Below are positions 22,975-39,230 of a stretch of DNA of 64,000 bases, piece by piece. The DNA comes from Halichondria panicea (Eukaryota; Porifera; Demospongiae; Suberitida; Halichondriidae), in contig NC_087380.1 of assembly GCF_963675165.1 (NCBI RefSeq), positions 2,533,803 to 2,597,802 of the forward strand. The letters are read 5' to 3'. The stretch's first letter is position 1, and every line of letters starts with the position of its first letter. The position numbers and the translations under genes were made by a program. The notes beneath the pieces were generated by a model. It made no database searches and was not told the origin of the DNA. It worked only from the letters and a program-made list of their open reading frames with translations.

Positions 22975-24660
22975 CAACATGGAGAAGGACATCTACAGCA
23001 ATGTGGACCAGTTCCAAGCGCCTGCTTCAGATGAAGATGAGATCTACTCGCAGCTGCGTTCCTGGGGCATCCTCAACCTGTCCAGCAACGATGTTGTGCA
23101 TGTGAGTCACATGTTGATCTCCTTAATCCAATGCATTATTTTTTGTAGGTTTTGGTCTCCTAATAATTTCCGAGTATTAGCTATGATAGAGAAAAATTTG
23201 CTACACTGGATGGTGCATGTGTGTATAATGTATTGCTAACATTGTGGTATTTCAGAATTCATGCTGGGAATCTTGATGGTACTGGCCTGGCATGCCATCT
23301 TTGGGAATGTTGGAGCCAACAATGCATGGATTTGGGTGATATGCACCGTCTTGTAACGAACAAACATGGTGGAATTACGAAATGAGCGATGATAACTACA
23401 CGATTTCTCAAGTAACGACTGAAATAATGGCAAACAATATAGGCAAGCGGATAGTTTTCGAAGCCTCTGTGTACAATTAATGTTAAATGGTCATGTGCAC
23501 CACTTTTGTTTCACTAAAATAGAAGTAACGGAAATTAGGTGAGCATGGTCCAATTTGCTGCATGGTGGGTACCACACAAAAGCATAACTCCTTACCACGA
23601 AACAGCTTTCTGTCAGTGTCTGTTTTGCTTTGTCTATGTTCAAACAATAATCTGCAAGGATTTTGTTGTCACTACTTGACTACAGTACTAGTCTCACTAA
23701 CCATTGCCATGGAAGGCTAGAGTGCATCCAGTATGTCTAAAGAGTAGATTACTGACTAGTTGAATGTACAAATGTATTATCTGGAAGAAATTGTGCTGAT
23801 ATACCATTGTAGTGGTAGGTGAATAAAACTAGGGCATTGTTTGAAAATATTTGGGTAATCCATTTAGGTAAAAATGGGGGTGATCGTAAAAAATGTATTA
23901 ACATCACAATTATCTGGAACTAAAGTCTTTCTTATCAACAGCTTAGGCCATGCAAAGTCAATTTGTAGTTTCTCAGGCTATTATTAGGCATTTGTTAATG
24001 ATAATGATATTCATAGAATTTTAATTTAAAACACACCCCTAACTTCCTCAATAAGCAAAAGTGCATAATTTTTACTAAGTCATAATTATAGCGAAGCCTA
24101 AAATTTAAGGACAGATTAGAACAAGCTGTCAAGTAGTACTAAGCCTGCATGTGTGTAACAGTCAATAGATCACACAGGAAATGGCTTACACTGTTGAATA
24201 AAATAATAATATGGACCACTCTCAGTGAACAAAATACAGTGTTTAAATATTTTGTTCCCTTTGTGCTAAAGCATGCAAAATATAAAATGTGGATGTATAC
24301 GTCATCAAATCTAGATCGTTCACTCATGTGTGCATGGTTATTGAGACTTGCATGTGGACTCTGGAAAAGTTCCATTTGTGTAAACATGAATATGGTGTTC
24401 CCCTCTCCTTACTTAGGCATTTTGAGACCGAGTTTCGTCCTGCTTTTCGTGACATTGTGTTGACGCTGGTTGAAAATAAAGAAATGGTCAGACTGAGCAT
24501 TCGGAGAACTCCCTCCACTAGTCCACTGGCTGGGGAGTATTGGGAGCTCCACTGGAGGCCAGGGAAAACATATACTCTCAGCTGCAAAAGAGATACATGT
24601 ATATTGATTACACTGCACGTAAAAAATATTTTGAGCCAAAAAACAGTCCTTTTTGTAGTG
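22975..24660 (+). pseudogene. Remnant of a tandem RTK copy (juxtamembrane and C-terminal exons only)
   Basis: 22,975-23,100 duplicates the RTK-1 juxtamembrane exon (EKDIYSNVDQFQAPASDEDE, then [14 protein letters not shown]). From about 24,340 the sequence again matches RTK-1: ATTGAGACT...GTGGACTCTGGAAAA, then at 24,416 the last exon ([20 protein letters not shown]), which shifts frame before the APLEAGEN-type tail. The kinase core is missing; 23,110-24,330 between the pieces shows nothing I recognise. A non-functional leftover. Confidence 0.8.
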
Positions 24661-24720
24661 TCAAGAGTTCAAAACTCTTGGTAGTGTTAATATTGTGTCC
24701 CTGCTTTCATTTTCGGCCTA

Positions 24721-24775
24721 TGGTGGGTGGGACTCAGATGTGTGGGTGTACAATTGAATTTTGGAGGCGTGGCTG
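24721..24775 (+). promoter_or_regulatory. Conserved upstream block, copy 5
   Basis: GATGTGTGGGTGTACAATTG followed by TTTTGGAGGCGTGGCTG, about 72 bp 5' of the ATG at 24847. Same block family as 13192-16891, in front of a more diverged receptor. Confidence 0.45.
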
Positions 24776-24846
24776 CTTTCTTCTATGTATAATAATTTTA
24801 ATGTTGTGATCTAGGTCAAAAGATCCAAGTTGCTGTAACTAAGCAA

Positions 24847-27800
24847 ATGCAAACTATGAGTGCTCGACTTCTCCAACTAGTATGCTTGCTGTTAGGTGAG
24901 TTTAATTAGCTGGCTAGTAAACTAATGGCTGAACTCAGAGAGAGTTAGATCTAGTCAATTAAAGTATAGTCTAAGTGAGGAGATTTGTGCAGCATTAATA
25001 ATTGACTTCTTTTACAGTGCTAACTCTCCAGCTGGCTGCTGGTCAAGTGGACCCTAACCAGTGCAGTGCTAATCAGCTTGGAACTGACAGGAATCCTACT
25101 GGTAGTAGTTCAAATATTGTTCGAGAGGAGTTCCTCTACTTGAACACAAGAGATCCATCAGACTGCTGGGGTACCATCACACAAATTAACTTCTGCTACT
25201 ACGAGCCTGCTATATCTCTACGTTCAAGCAATTCGATCTACAAAATAAATTTTGGTGTGTACAGACGAAGTTCGGAATCGGATGGTACTATTGTTTACAA
25301 CCTCGTCTCAGATGTTTTCACTGTTGAGAGGACCCAGTCGCAAATAGACAATGAATTAGACTATGATGATGGTGAATATGACAACAGTGATATATGTAAG
25401 AACTTTGATCTTGATCAGCCATTCACTGTGAACCCTGGAGATATTCTGGGTGCTTGTGTGTATGATCCCCCATCGGGCAATCAACATCAACTAGATATGG
25501 TTCGTTCAACTACTAGAAATGGATATAATTTACTAAGAGCTGGAACAACAGGGTGCACAAGTACTAGCCTTCCTCAAACTGTGTCAGCACTTACTGAGAT
25601 CGATGAACTAGCTCTTCACTTGTATGCAGACATCGGTAAGCCATTATTTTGCATGTTCTTATGTATGAAATGCTCCTTATTGTAGAGCCGTTACCTCCTA
25701 CTGAAGCTCCTACAACGGAGGCTCCCACCACCCAAGCTGCAACTACACCAGCTCCTACAACAGAGGTTCCCACCACCCAAGCTGCAACTACACCAGCTGC
25801 TACAACTGAGGCTCCCACCACCCAAGCTGCAACTACCCCAGCTCCTACAACAGAAGTTCCCACCACTCAAGCTGCAACTACACCAGCTCCTACAACAGAG
25901 GCTCCCACCACCCAAGCTGCAACTACACCAGCTCCTACAACGGAGGCTCCCACCACCCAAGCTGCAACTACACCAGCTCCTACAACGGAGGCTCCCACCA
26001 CCCAAGCTGCAACTACACCAGCTCCCACCACACAAGCTGCAACTACATCAGCTCCTGCAACCGAGGCTCCCACCACCCAAACTACGACTGAAGGTCTTAC
26101 CACAGAAACCTCAACTACACAAGTTACTACCACAGAGGGTTTCACTATCATACCCCCTCCAGTAACGCAAATCCCAATGACAGATGCACCCACTACCACC
26201 AATCCACAAACAACTGAAGACGCCACAACTTCCAGTGCAGGGGAGATTGACAATGTGGCTCAGGGTGGCAGCAATAACATTGTTACAATCATCGTGCCTG
26301 TTGTAATTGTTCTGCTTTTGGTTGGTGCTGTGTTTGGATTCATGATGTTAATAGTAATGAAGAGATATCGAAAGAAAGGACGTCGGGACTTCAATATTCA
26401 AAGCAGCAGGAACCAGAGAGGAATCGGTAAATTTATATATGACATATAATTATATGATTGAAGTATGCTTTATTTTAGATAATGTGCTCTACTCTAAGCA
26501 TGCAAGATCTGCTGAACAGGACACTGTAGTGTTTAGTCCAATCGCCGATTATGACGAGGTTAAGCAGCGCAGTGATTTTCATACTGACGAGGTTAAGCAG
26601 TGCAGTGATCTTCATACTGATGAAGATTATGACTTTATCGATGAAGACAAATACGAATACCCAGAAACAGATATTGAACTAGACTATGGAAATGTCTATG
26701 CAGAAGTCGGCCCATACAATGAGGTAAAATTTAATTCCATATTCATTTGTTGACAACTCATAAATTAATTAATATTGGTCATATGCATTACCATAAAAGT
26801 AGGTGGTTAACTATAAATACTGATAAAAACAAAATATGGTCTAGTCACATGCATAACAACAGTCACATGCTTGCAAATGAATCATTGCACAATAATATTA
26901 TGCCTTCCCACAGGACACATCAGGAAATTATGATTCACCTATCGATGCCCAAGGTGGCGTCAGATTTAGTGAGCTCTTGGAAAAGGTAGTTCACTTATCT
27001 GAGCCATCAGAATAGATTGCATGTTCTCCTCTTATAAATCGATTATTTAAATGTTACACTTTACAGAACAAAGAGGCAGATCTTTATGATCACATCAGTC
27101 CCTACCAAGTCCCCGCTACAAAAGAGAGACAACTTTACGGTCAACTCAAGTCGTGGGGAACAAGAAGCATACCTCTGCATGAAATACAGTGAGTAGATAG
27201 TGTATAGCTATCCATGGTTAGCTAAGTTTATACACGTGCACCATGCAGTGTTTCTCGAGATGTTGCTCCGAGTCAGTTCCGCAGCGTAGAGCAGGGGGTG
27301 TGGCGGAAGAATGGAAGAAAACCAGTGAATGTTGAATTAAAATGTCTTGTGGAGACATCGGAGGACGACAGGGTCAAATTTCTCCAAGAAGCCGCCATCA
27401 TGGCTCAGTTCGGACACTCTAATGTCATTCTGCTGCATGGAGTTGTGATTCAAGGAAGCCCTGTACGCCATTAAATTAAAAGCTATATAAACTTCATTCA
27501 TTGATTATTTAGATGATGATTGTTGCTGAAACTGCTACAAAGGGTAACCTCAGAGACTATCTGAACTCCCTCAGGCCAAAGTAAGAAGAATTATTCAATT
27601 TCAAACAATAATGCTTTTCTGCAGGCCTGGTGACCTTGTTTCGAGCAATGTCCCAATGCGTCTGCTTAAGTGTGCTCAACAAGTGGCTCTTGGGATGCAG
27701 TACCTCTCAGCTAAAGGATTTGTGCACAGAGATCTGGCTGCTAGGAATGTGCTAATGACTAGCAATAACATCTGTAAAGTGAGCGCAACGTTCATAATTA

Positions 27801-28475
27801 TGTGTTAGTGTAGACCTTATGGTGTCGGATATACTACACAGATCGCAGAGTTTGGCATGTCCCGAAACCTTGCCGATGAAAGCTACTATGTGTCGCAAGG
27901 GGGCAGGATCCCCGTTAAGTGGACAGCTCCTGAGACCATTCACTACAAGAAGTACTCGACTGCCAGTGATGTGTGGGCCTACGGGTGTCTGCTCTATGAG
28001 ATATGGAGTTTGGGACGCAAGCCTTTTGAGGGAATACAGAATATTGATGTAAGACTGACATTATATGACAGCAATCAATCTTTCATCCCAAATTCAGGTA
28101 ATCCAACTTGTTGACTCTGGCAAACGATTGCCTCCACCGCCTGGCTGTCCAAGGTTGATCTATGAGCTTATGACCATTTGCTGGTGAGTTGCGGTTACAG
28201 CATGCTTAGAAACTACTTCTATCACTTGTTTCACTAGGCACCCCCAAACAATGGTGCGTCCTGGTTTCCGTGACATTGTGCTGACGCTAGTTGGCAGCGA
28301 GGAGATGGTCTTGAACATTCCCGAGGAGGACTCCTCCACTAAACGACTGGCTGGAGTATTGGGAGCTCCACTGGAGGCCGGAGAGAACATGTACTCTCAG
28401 CTGCAGAACAGATACATTGATTATCTCCACAAAGCTGGAATGGAGACTGATACCGACTACTTCGATGTTCTTTAA
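24847..28475 (+). CDS. Receptor tyrosine pseudokinase with six-cysteine ectodomain (RTK-2)
   Basis: Exons 24847-24895 (signal start [19 protein letters not shown] at 24856 is an alternative), 25018-25635 (six-cysteine ectodomain), 25686-26426 (mucin-like stalk plus transmembrane helix [20 protein letters not shown]), 26479-26723, 26914-26985, 27067-27188, 27249 onward, 27513-27580, 27625-27778, 27842-28048, 28098-28183 and 28238-28475. Juxtamembrane tyrosines include DYDEV, DEDYDF, ADLYDHI and LYGQLKSWG. In the kinase domain the Gly loop reads APSQFRSV instead of GSGQFGSV, and the metal-binding DFG is EFG (GAG at 27848-27850). HRDLAARN, the beta-3 Lys (VELK) and PVKWTAPE remain. With neither Gly loop nor DFG Asp it is probably catalytically weak or dead and acts as a scaffold. 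The frame is otherwise intact; AATAAA occurs at 28519-28524. Confidence 0.88.
25700..26075 (+). repeat. Coding minisatellite: 45-bp units of a Thr/Pro/Ala stalk
   Basis: About eight head-to-tail units encode [15 protein letters not shown] with small changes (TEV for TEA, one shortened unit). It lies between the ectodomain and the transmembrane helix of RTK-2. It predicts a heavily O-glycosylated stalk whose length may vary between alleles. Confidence 0.9.
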
Positions 28476-28692
28476 ATGCGTACAAATTATGTTATCTGTG
28501 CATAGTTATACTGTTGACAATAAATAATTGAATACTGTGCATTTTGTTTACTATCTGTTTTGTGCACAACTTCCTACTTTTATAATATTCATTGATGGGA
28601 AAGGGATGATAAACCAGCCCCACCCCCATGAGCTGGTGTGCTTTATAGTGCTTTAGACATGAGTTTGCTATTGCTAGACTCCTGCTAGTACA

Positions 28693-32408
<3,716 letters not shown>

Positions 32409-32665
32409 ATTTAATATTTAATGCACACATTGTTTGTTTGATTAATAATTTCACCTATACTTTCATCTCAAGCTCTGTTAATTAAGAGATCATTATCCTA
32501 GGTATTCATAGAAGCCGTTGATCATGCACTCACGAGCCCCTCCCCCACTTTTGCAGAATCAGCAAACTGGAAGTTAGATCTTGTAACCTTTGTACTAGAT
32601 CTAGTAAACAAGGTCACTATAATAGCTGGCTAGGAGCACGGCGTTGTCAACACAATAGAGCTGGG

Positions 32666-35600
32666 ATGACTGGAGCAGCTAGATATATCTGGCTTCTGTT
32701 TTACGGTAATTTAAAACTCTAATCGTTAAAAAGATAATGAAGACATAAAATTAGCTAAATCTAGTCTGCCGATAGATGATCTAGATATCTATATAGCTTT
32801 ATAAACTTGAATGATCTGTTGAATGAACTGTTATATAATTATGAATGAACTGTTCCCTCAGGGCTGCTAGTGAGCATTCATTGTGTCAGTGCCCAGTCTA
32901 CTTGTGGATGGATCGGAACAAATTCTACCACACCTACTACGGCAAGCATCCAGCAGCTGTTTGTGCTTAACATGCTGGAGCCAGCAACCTGCGACGGAAC
33001 CATCTCAAATTATCAATACTGCTACTATCCGCTGATGAATGAAATCAGTTCAAATAAAGAGATTTCTTTATCGTTTGAATTTGCAGTATATCGAAGTATT
33101 AATGATTCCTACAGAAAGATGTCCGACTCTATTTTTGTCGCACAGACTGAGGTGACTGTGAAACAAATTTGTGTGACAGGATATTTCTCAGATCCAATTT
33201 CTGTTGATAAAGGTGACGTACTTGGAGCTTGTGTCAATATTAGCGCTGACAATGCTAGTACGCAAGTTAGTCCGATTGGAAACAATTCAAATTCCAATAT
33301 GTATTTGTTGACAGCTGGCATCGACCTCTGTAGTGGTTCCATTCCACCCTCAATTCCAAGACAAAGTCTCACGGAGACAAGAGGATTAGTTTTACATCTC
33401 TCGGCTACCGTATTATCGAGAACTAACTCAGGATTGATAGCCGAAGAAATTGTTGCAATTGTCGTTCCTCTAGCAGCTATAGCAATTATTGCTGTCGTAA
33501 TTATTGTGATTTACTGGAGTTGCAAACGGAGACATAGCATCAGTCCATTTGCTTCAACTGAACCACTTCTTCCTCAAAACCCTGGATATGGTGAGTATGT
33601 AATTAGTTATGTCTACATTCTCGTCGTATTGATTGCTTCAGCTTTCTGAATATTCACTTGCTTCATATACTTTTTCTAGATAATGCTATGTACTATGATG
33701 TCAGCATTATGCGCGGTGGGCACCAGTACAAATCAAGAGCGGACTCTGGCACCTACGAAGCAGTGGATTCACCTGAGTCAAGCACACAGTTTCACACTCC
33801 CATCCTTTCTGACAACTCCGCTCCTGACGACACAAGAATAGACTCGGGAAGTTATGCCGTGGTCAGACACACCTCGGTTCATAACCGAGCAGCGTTGGTT
33901 AGCCCGAGGGAGAACAGGGAAGATATGGAGGCTTCTCAAAGACATGTGTACGAGTTAGAAATCAGTAGCAGAACGCGAGGTTGCTCTTTCGAGTGCTCCT
34001 ATGAGGATGTCAATCACTACGAACCTATGGTGAGATATACTCAACCACACACCCACATACCTATATATACATTGAGCTGGTGTTTGGCTGACTAAGAATA
34101 CTTCTATGCTGTTTTTAACACGCCACCTGTTTCGTCACAATATGCTAGTACCCTGGGATGGAGTATCTTGATCCTCTTCAGGCCACTGAGAAGCCTGTAA
34201 CTATCACACAGTTGTTGGAAATGGTGAGTGTAAACTGGGTCATTGCCCTTATACGTGGGTTTGGGTGTTTAATTTGCTACAACTTCCTCTAAAATAATTG
34301 TAACGGCTGTTAGAATATACTACATGCACTAGACTAGGTCCAATAAAATGCATGGAATTTCCTGTTTCAACACTTATTTGTGGAGTTGTATACACATAAC
34401 CTATATAGTATGTGTTTATATCTGTATTTCCTCTCAGAACAAGGAAGAGGACATATACAGTGAAGTGCGTCCATTCCAGCGGCCTGCCTCAATAGAGGTG
34501 GATCTGATGGGTCAGCTAAAATCGTGGGACATACGAACTCTGGCGAGAGACACAATTGAGTAAGTTCAAAACCTGTTGATATAATCTATAGAAGTTGTAA
34601 AGCAGTGCTTTCTTATCAAACTAACTCTGTATTTCCAATCATTTATCCTTACAGCGTACAGCTGGATATTGGAACGGGGCAGTTTGGTACCGTAAAAGAG
34701 GGAGTGTGGCAGGAGGAGGATGGCAGGTCCACTAAAGTTGCACTCAAGAGCCTCAAACACGATTGTGCTCCAGATGACAAGCTCAAGTTCCTACAAGAAG
34801 CCGCCATCATGGCTCAGTTCAGACACCCTAACATCATCATGGTCTTTGGGGTTGTGGTGGAAAGCCAACCGGTGAGTGACTTATAATTACAGAGTTTTGC
34901 AGAATCCTTGCACCAGGGCTAGGGATGCGGCGATTATGCGAGCATAATTTTGAGAATAATGGGTAGCTTGGAGCATTAGGAATTATGCGGGAATAAACGG
35001 TAGAGTGGGTGGGAATAATTATGCCACGTGGCTAGCATTCTAAATAAAGCACAATTACCATTGTTATTGTACTCTACATGTAGCTCTGATCTGATCTCTG
35101 GGCTAGAGACTGCAGCTAGCTAGCTAGCTAGCCTTACCGGTAAAGACAGACCATAGACAGTATAGTAGACTACTAGTACTTTATATGGAATCTGAAGAAA
35201 ATCAAGAGATTAGATTACTGAACCTACTGAAGCCAATTCCAGTTCCAACAAGTAGAGACATATCGATGTTGGATCAACTCAAGGCACTTCGTTTGGTGAT
35301 CAGCAAGACAATACTCTTCAGGACTATGTACATTATTATATCATTATGTAGAGACTTCCTTGTGTTGCAATTTATCAAAAGATGATTTTTATTGTGATTT
35401 TAATAAAGAATAATGATTTTTTTTGAGAATAATGGGCTAAATCACTGAGAATAATAGGCTATAGCTTGGGAATTGGAGAATAGAATAATGGGTAAAATTT
35501 GGAGCATAATAGCCTCAAGCCTAACCAGGGCTAAACAGACACAGCAATGACTTCCATATATGGAAGTCAACTGCTGACTTATAATATTGTGTACATGTAT

Positions 35601-37672
35601 GCAGGGTGTCATACAGGGGACTCTAGGGATATGATTATCCGAGTCCCCTCTGGCTCCAATTCCCCAGGCATTCAGGTACCTCAGTTGTTATGACTGAGTG
35701 CTGAGTGTCCATAGCTGTTGACTTTTTTTAATTATTCAAAGTCCCCTCTATAATTTAAAATCCTGTATGACAACCTGGTATGTGTATAATTATTTGAATA
35801 GCTTGAATTGAAAGATGTCCTGTGATCCTAAGAGAGCATCAGCTTATAAGGTGGCGGATGGTGCACCAGGTAGAAATGTCGTGAAGTTGGTGTGCTTCAG
35901 CTGTGTGCAGAACTGTTGCTCTTTTCAATGATATCAGAACAGTTGATAAACAAAAACACCAGCTGTATTGACTGATATTGATAAGCTTATCATATTAAAA
36001 CAATTTCAGAGAGGCCAGATATTATTTACTTGCGAGAGGTTCTTTCTAATGAGACTGGTACACATGTTGATGCAGATTTTCAATTGCATTTACTCACTGG
36101 CCTCGTATTAACAGCTTCTTAGACAGCTTGCCCCTAAGGTCTTATACTGTAACAAAATCTCCTCAGGCAATTTTTCTGTCAGTTCCCGTCTTGTCAGCAA
36201 AAATCAGCATTTTAGGATGACCATCGAAAATCTGCAAGTCTTAATTGAAGGTCACTTCTTTGCTTTGCAAACAAGAACCATCTCTTTTGTCTGGTTATAT
36301 TTGAAGAATGCAAAAACCTCCAACATAAACTGATAATAATAAGCTTATCAATATATCAGTCAATACAGCTTGTGAATAAGCTGATGCTCTCTTAGACTCA
36401 CAGAACATCTTTCAATTCAATATACATACCTGTATAATTATGTACACTATAGTAAAGCAGTTAATTTCCATATATGGAAGTCATTGCTGTGTGTTTAGCC
36501 TTGTTGCAAGGCTCTGAAAAACCCTGCACAAATTGCAAATTACAAATTACAAATTGTATACTAAAAACAAACAACTTGTTAATTGGTTTTTCAGATGATG
36601 ATTGTAGTTGAACTTGCTACTAAAGGAGACCTCAGAAACCATCTCATCTCCATAAGACCAGAGTAAGCTGTAATGTGTATTACAGAATTCAGAATGGGTA
36701 ATGGTATTGTAAGAGTGTATTGCTTTCTATACTTTTGTGGAGTTAGATGCAACATTTTTTTAAGTGTAATTTTGTTTTCAGTTTTAGACAATCGTATAAT
36801 TTATGCAGTCCTAATGAGAAGCCTCCCGAAGGATTGAGCAAAACATTCTTAGAGTTCTCTCAACAAGTGGCTCTTGGGATGCAGTACCTCTCAGCTAAAG
36901 GATTTGTGCACAGAGACCTGGCTGCTAGGAACATACTTCTGTCCAAAAAGAATGTTTGCAAAGTATGAAAATCATTCATTTTCTGATATAATTATTATAC
37001 TTTTGTTTCAAACACCAGGTTGCTGATTTCGGTATGTCTCGCGATCTTGCTGACGAGAGCTACTATGTATCACACGGTGGTGTAATCCCCGTCAAGTGGA
37101 CAGCCCCTGAGGCCATTCACTACAAGAAGTACTCGACTGCCAGTGATGTGTGGGCCTACGGGTGTCTGCTCTATGAGATATGGAGTCTGGGACACAAGCC
37201 GTTTGAATCGCTAACAAACATCCAGGTACGTTTCAATAAGCAGTGTGTAATCTATTTGTACTTTACGACTGATAATCATTTCTTATATATAGAGTCTAGT
37301 GAGCCTTTTAACTCAGTATAACATACTTTTTTCTATTTAGGCTTTAAGAGTACTGGAAGTTGGTACAAGACTCTCTCCACCTCCTGGCTGTCCAAAGATG
37401 ATTTACGAGCTCATGACCCTCAGCTGGTATATACAATTATAAGCTTAGCTTCATTTCAATTGCATATTTCTACGCACAGGCATTCTGAGAGTTCCCAACG
37501 TCCTGGTTTTCGTGACATCGTGTTGATGCTGATTGGCAGTGAGAAGATGGTCCTGAACATTCCCGAGGAGGACTCCTCCACTAACCCACTGGCTGGAGTA
37601 TTGGGAGCTCCACTGGAGGCCGGGGAGAACATGTACTCTCAGCTGCAGAACAGATACAGTAGAAGTGTATAG
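32666..37672 (+). CDS. Receptor tyrosine kinase with six-cysteine ectodomain and almost no stalk (RTK-4)
   Basis: Exons: 32666-32705 ([13 protein letters not shown]), 32862-33590, 33680-34029, 34149-34223, 34438-34559, 34655-34871, 36595-36662, 36782-36962, 37019-37225, 37341-37426 and 37480-37672. The ectodomain runs straight into the transmembrane helix ([20 protein letters not shown]) within one exon; the usual stalk exon is absent. Kinase: [35 protein letters not shown] and PVKWTAPEA, all intact. Juxtamembrane tyrosines: GTYEAV, GSYAVV, EDIYSEV. The tail is shorter than in its relatives, ending NRYSRSV. Intron 6 (34,872-36,594) is unusually long and carries an inverted-repeat element. AATAAA is present at 37803-37808. 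Confidence 0.92.
35524..36503. mobile_element. About 1-kb long-inverted-repeat element inside an RTK-4 kinase intron
   Basis: Left arm AGGGCTAAACAGACACAGCA...ATGACTTCCATATATGGAA is inverted at 36,455-36,503. The match continues further in: GAATTGAAAGATGTYCTGTG and GAGAGCATCAGCTTAT occur on both sides. No transposase frame seen. The rest of the intron (34,905-35,520) is AT-rich with repeated GAGAATAATGGG-type motifs and a 66-codon open frame I do not recognise. Confidence 0.7.
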
Positions 37673-37989
37673 AACTAGAATATGTTTTCAGTTATGTTCA
37701 GAAAATACATAATAAGTTGCCTGTAGACTTATAGCTCAGACCACCTCTCCTCCCTTTTTATTGTGTGGCAGGAACTGCATGCTGAGAGATTATAGATTCC
37801 ACAATAAACATTTATCACCATGGAGATGTAGAGCAACACAAGAGAGGAGTAAACCAGGTCTTGCTCAGATCTCAATTCTAGTTGTAAGTGAGTTCACCTT
37901 GGTTGTAGATTATAGATTTGTTGCTGAAAAAAATGTAATGGTCTTAAAAACATGGCCTGAGGACAAATGAATCTCATCTGGGGACTAAA

Positions 37990-38480
37990 CATATTATTTG
38001 TATGCACAGACAGTAAAGAAGCCCTCACTATCTATCACTCTGAAGTCCAACAAGGCTTACGGTGTTCACAGTGAGACTCGAGACACTTACAGACTGCTGT
38101 ACGATAATGTTTTTGATGAATCAAACACATAATTATATGAAGCTGTATACAGAGGAACCTTTTTATGAAAGTGTTCTAGAATCAGGGGAAGGTACGGATG
38201 TGATGGGATGAACCATTATATGAATACTTGTCAGTTCACTATCAAATGCCTGACTATAATAATAGCAATTGCTTCATGGCATGCGTTTTTATTGCGTTTT
38301 TATTACAGGACAAATATCAACAACACCCGCTCAAAACTTCATCTTCATGCATTGATTTACCCCGATATGAGACTTCGAGGAAGTACCAGGAACCTACACA
38401 CTACAATGATGCGCGTCTGAAAGCAAGTGAAAATGAAATTGAAATGGACAGCAATGAGGAGGCATATATGGCAATCTGAT
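37990..38480 (+). pseudogene. Cytoplasmic-tail fragment of a kinase-less receptor
   Basis: Two stretches resemble the tail exons of the receptor at 40152. About 38,030-38,130 encodes LKSNKAYGVHSETRDTYRLL then YDNVFDESNT and a stop. 38,311-38,479 encodes DKYQQHPLKTS... ending EIEMDSNEEAYMAI and a stop. No ectodomain or transmembrane exon precedes them; RTK-4 ends 317 bp upstream. It could be a relic, or less likely an alternative 3' tail for RTK-4. Confidence 0.6.
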
Positions 38481-38768
38481 GTGAGAGATAGACAAACTGA
38501 GGAACTGGACTATGGTTATTCTGTATATACTGAATCACTGTTGTGTATGCCTCGTTATTGAGTGCTTGCATGCATACGTTAGAATGTGCTTGCCAAGTAG
38601 ACATGCATACCCTATAGCTAACTTCTGCAAACAAATTAAGCTGACTGCATCATGCCATGATACAAGTATACTGTAGCAAGATATGAGATGCAGCACAGTT
38701 TCATGTGTTGCCATAATATTGATGAGCATGCAGACATTGCTTGATTTAGTCTATTAATTTTCTATGCA

Positions 38769-39230
38769 GTGTTGGTGTTCCAGTTGTGGGCTGATGAACG
38801 AAACCAGTTCAAATCACAAGATTTCTCGATCTGCATTGTATTGAAGTATTAATAATTAGCAAGGTATCCGACTCTGTTTCTGTCAGACAGACTGAAATTA
38901 TACTGCTCAGGCCCAATTTCTGTTGATAAAGGCGACGTATTCTTGGAGCTTGTGTGACTGTCGATACTATAGTGATGCTACACAGGTTAATCTGGCTGGA
39001 CAATATGTTTGTAGCACTGCAGCAACAGCAACTATCTTAAACGATAATTTATGCCACGAACAAACTCTCCTCTCCCACAGCCAGTATACTGCATGGAAAT
39101 GTTTCGATCACCACAACGTCATCTTTTATAGTGCCTCTTTTGCTCCAGCCAACAACACCGGGGTAATCGTTGTGGCAATGGTGATTTTTTGGGTAGTCAT
39201 TTTGTACTGGTGAAGAGAGGAAGATTTCGG
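38769..39230 (+). pseudogene. Decayed ectodomain and transmembrane fragment related to RTK-4
   Basis: 38,785-38,960 matches the RTK-4 ectodomain exon around 33,040-33,230 (CCCAATTTCTGTTGATAAAG, then GGCGACGTATTCTTGGAGCTTGTGTG). Several frames are broken. 39,150-39,210 still encodes a hydrophobic run (TGVIVVAMVIFWVVILYW). Confidence 0.65.

Noticed and set aside
25691-26253. Minus-strand frames opposite the RTK-2 stalk
   Set aside because: Low-complexity shadows of the Thr/Pro/Ala coding repeat on the plus strand.
35185-35385. 66-codon plus-strand frame in the long RTK-4 intron
   Set aside because: It lies in AT-rich repeat sequence, is unrecognised and interrupts nothing; probably chance.
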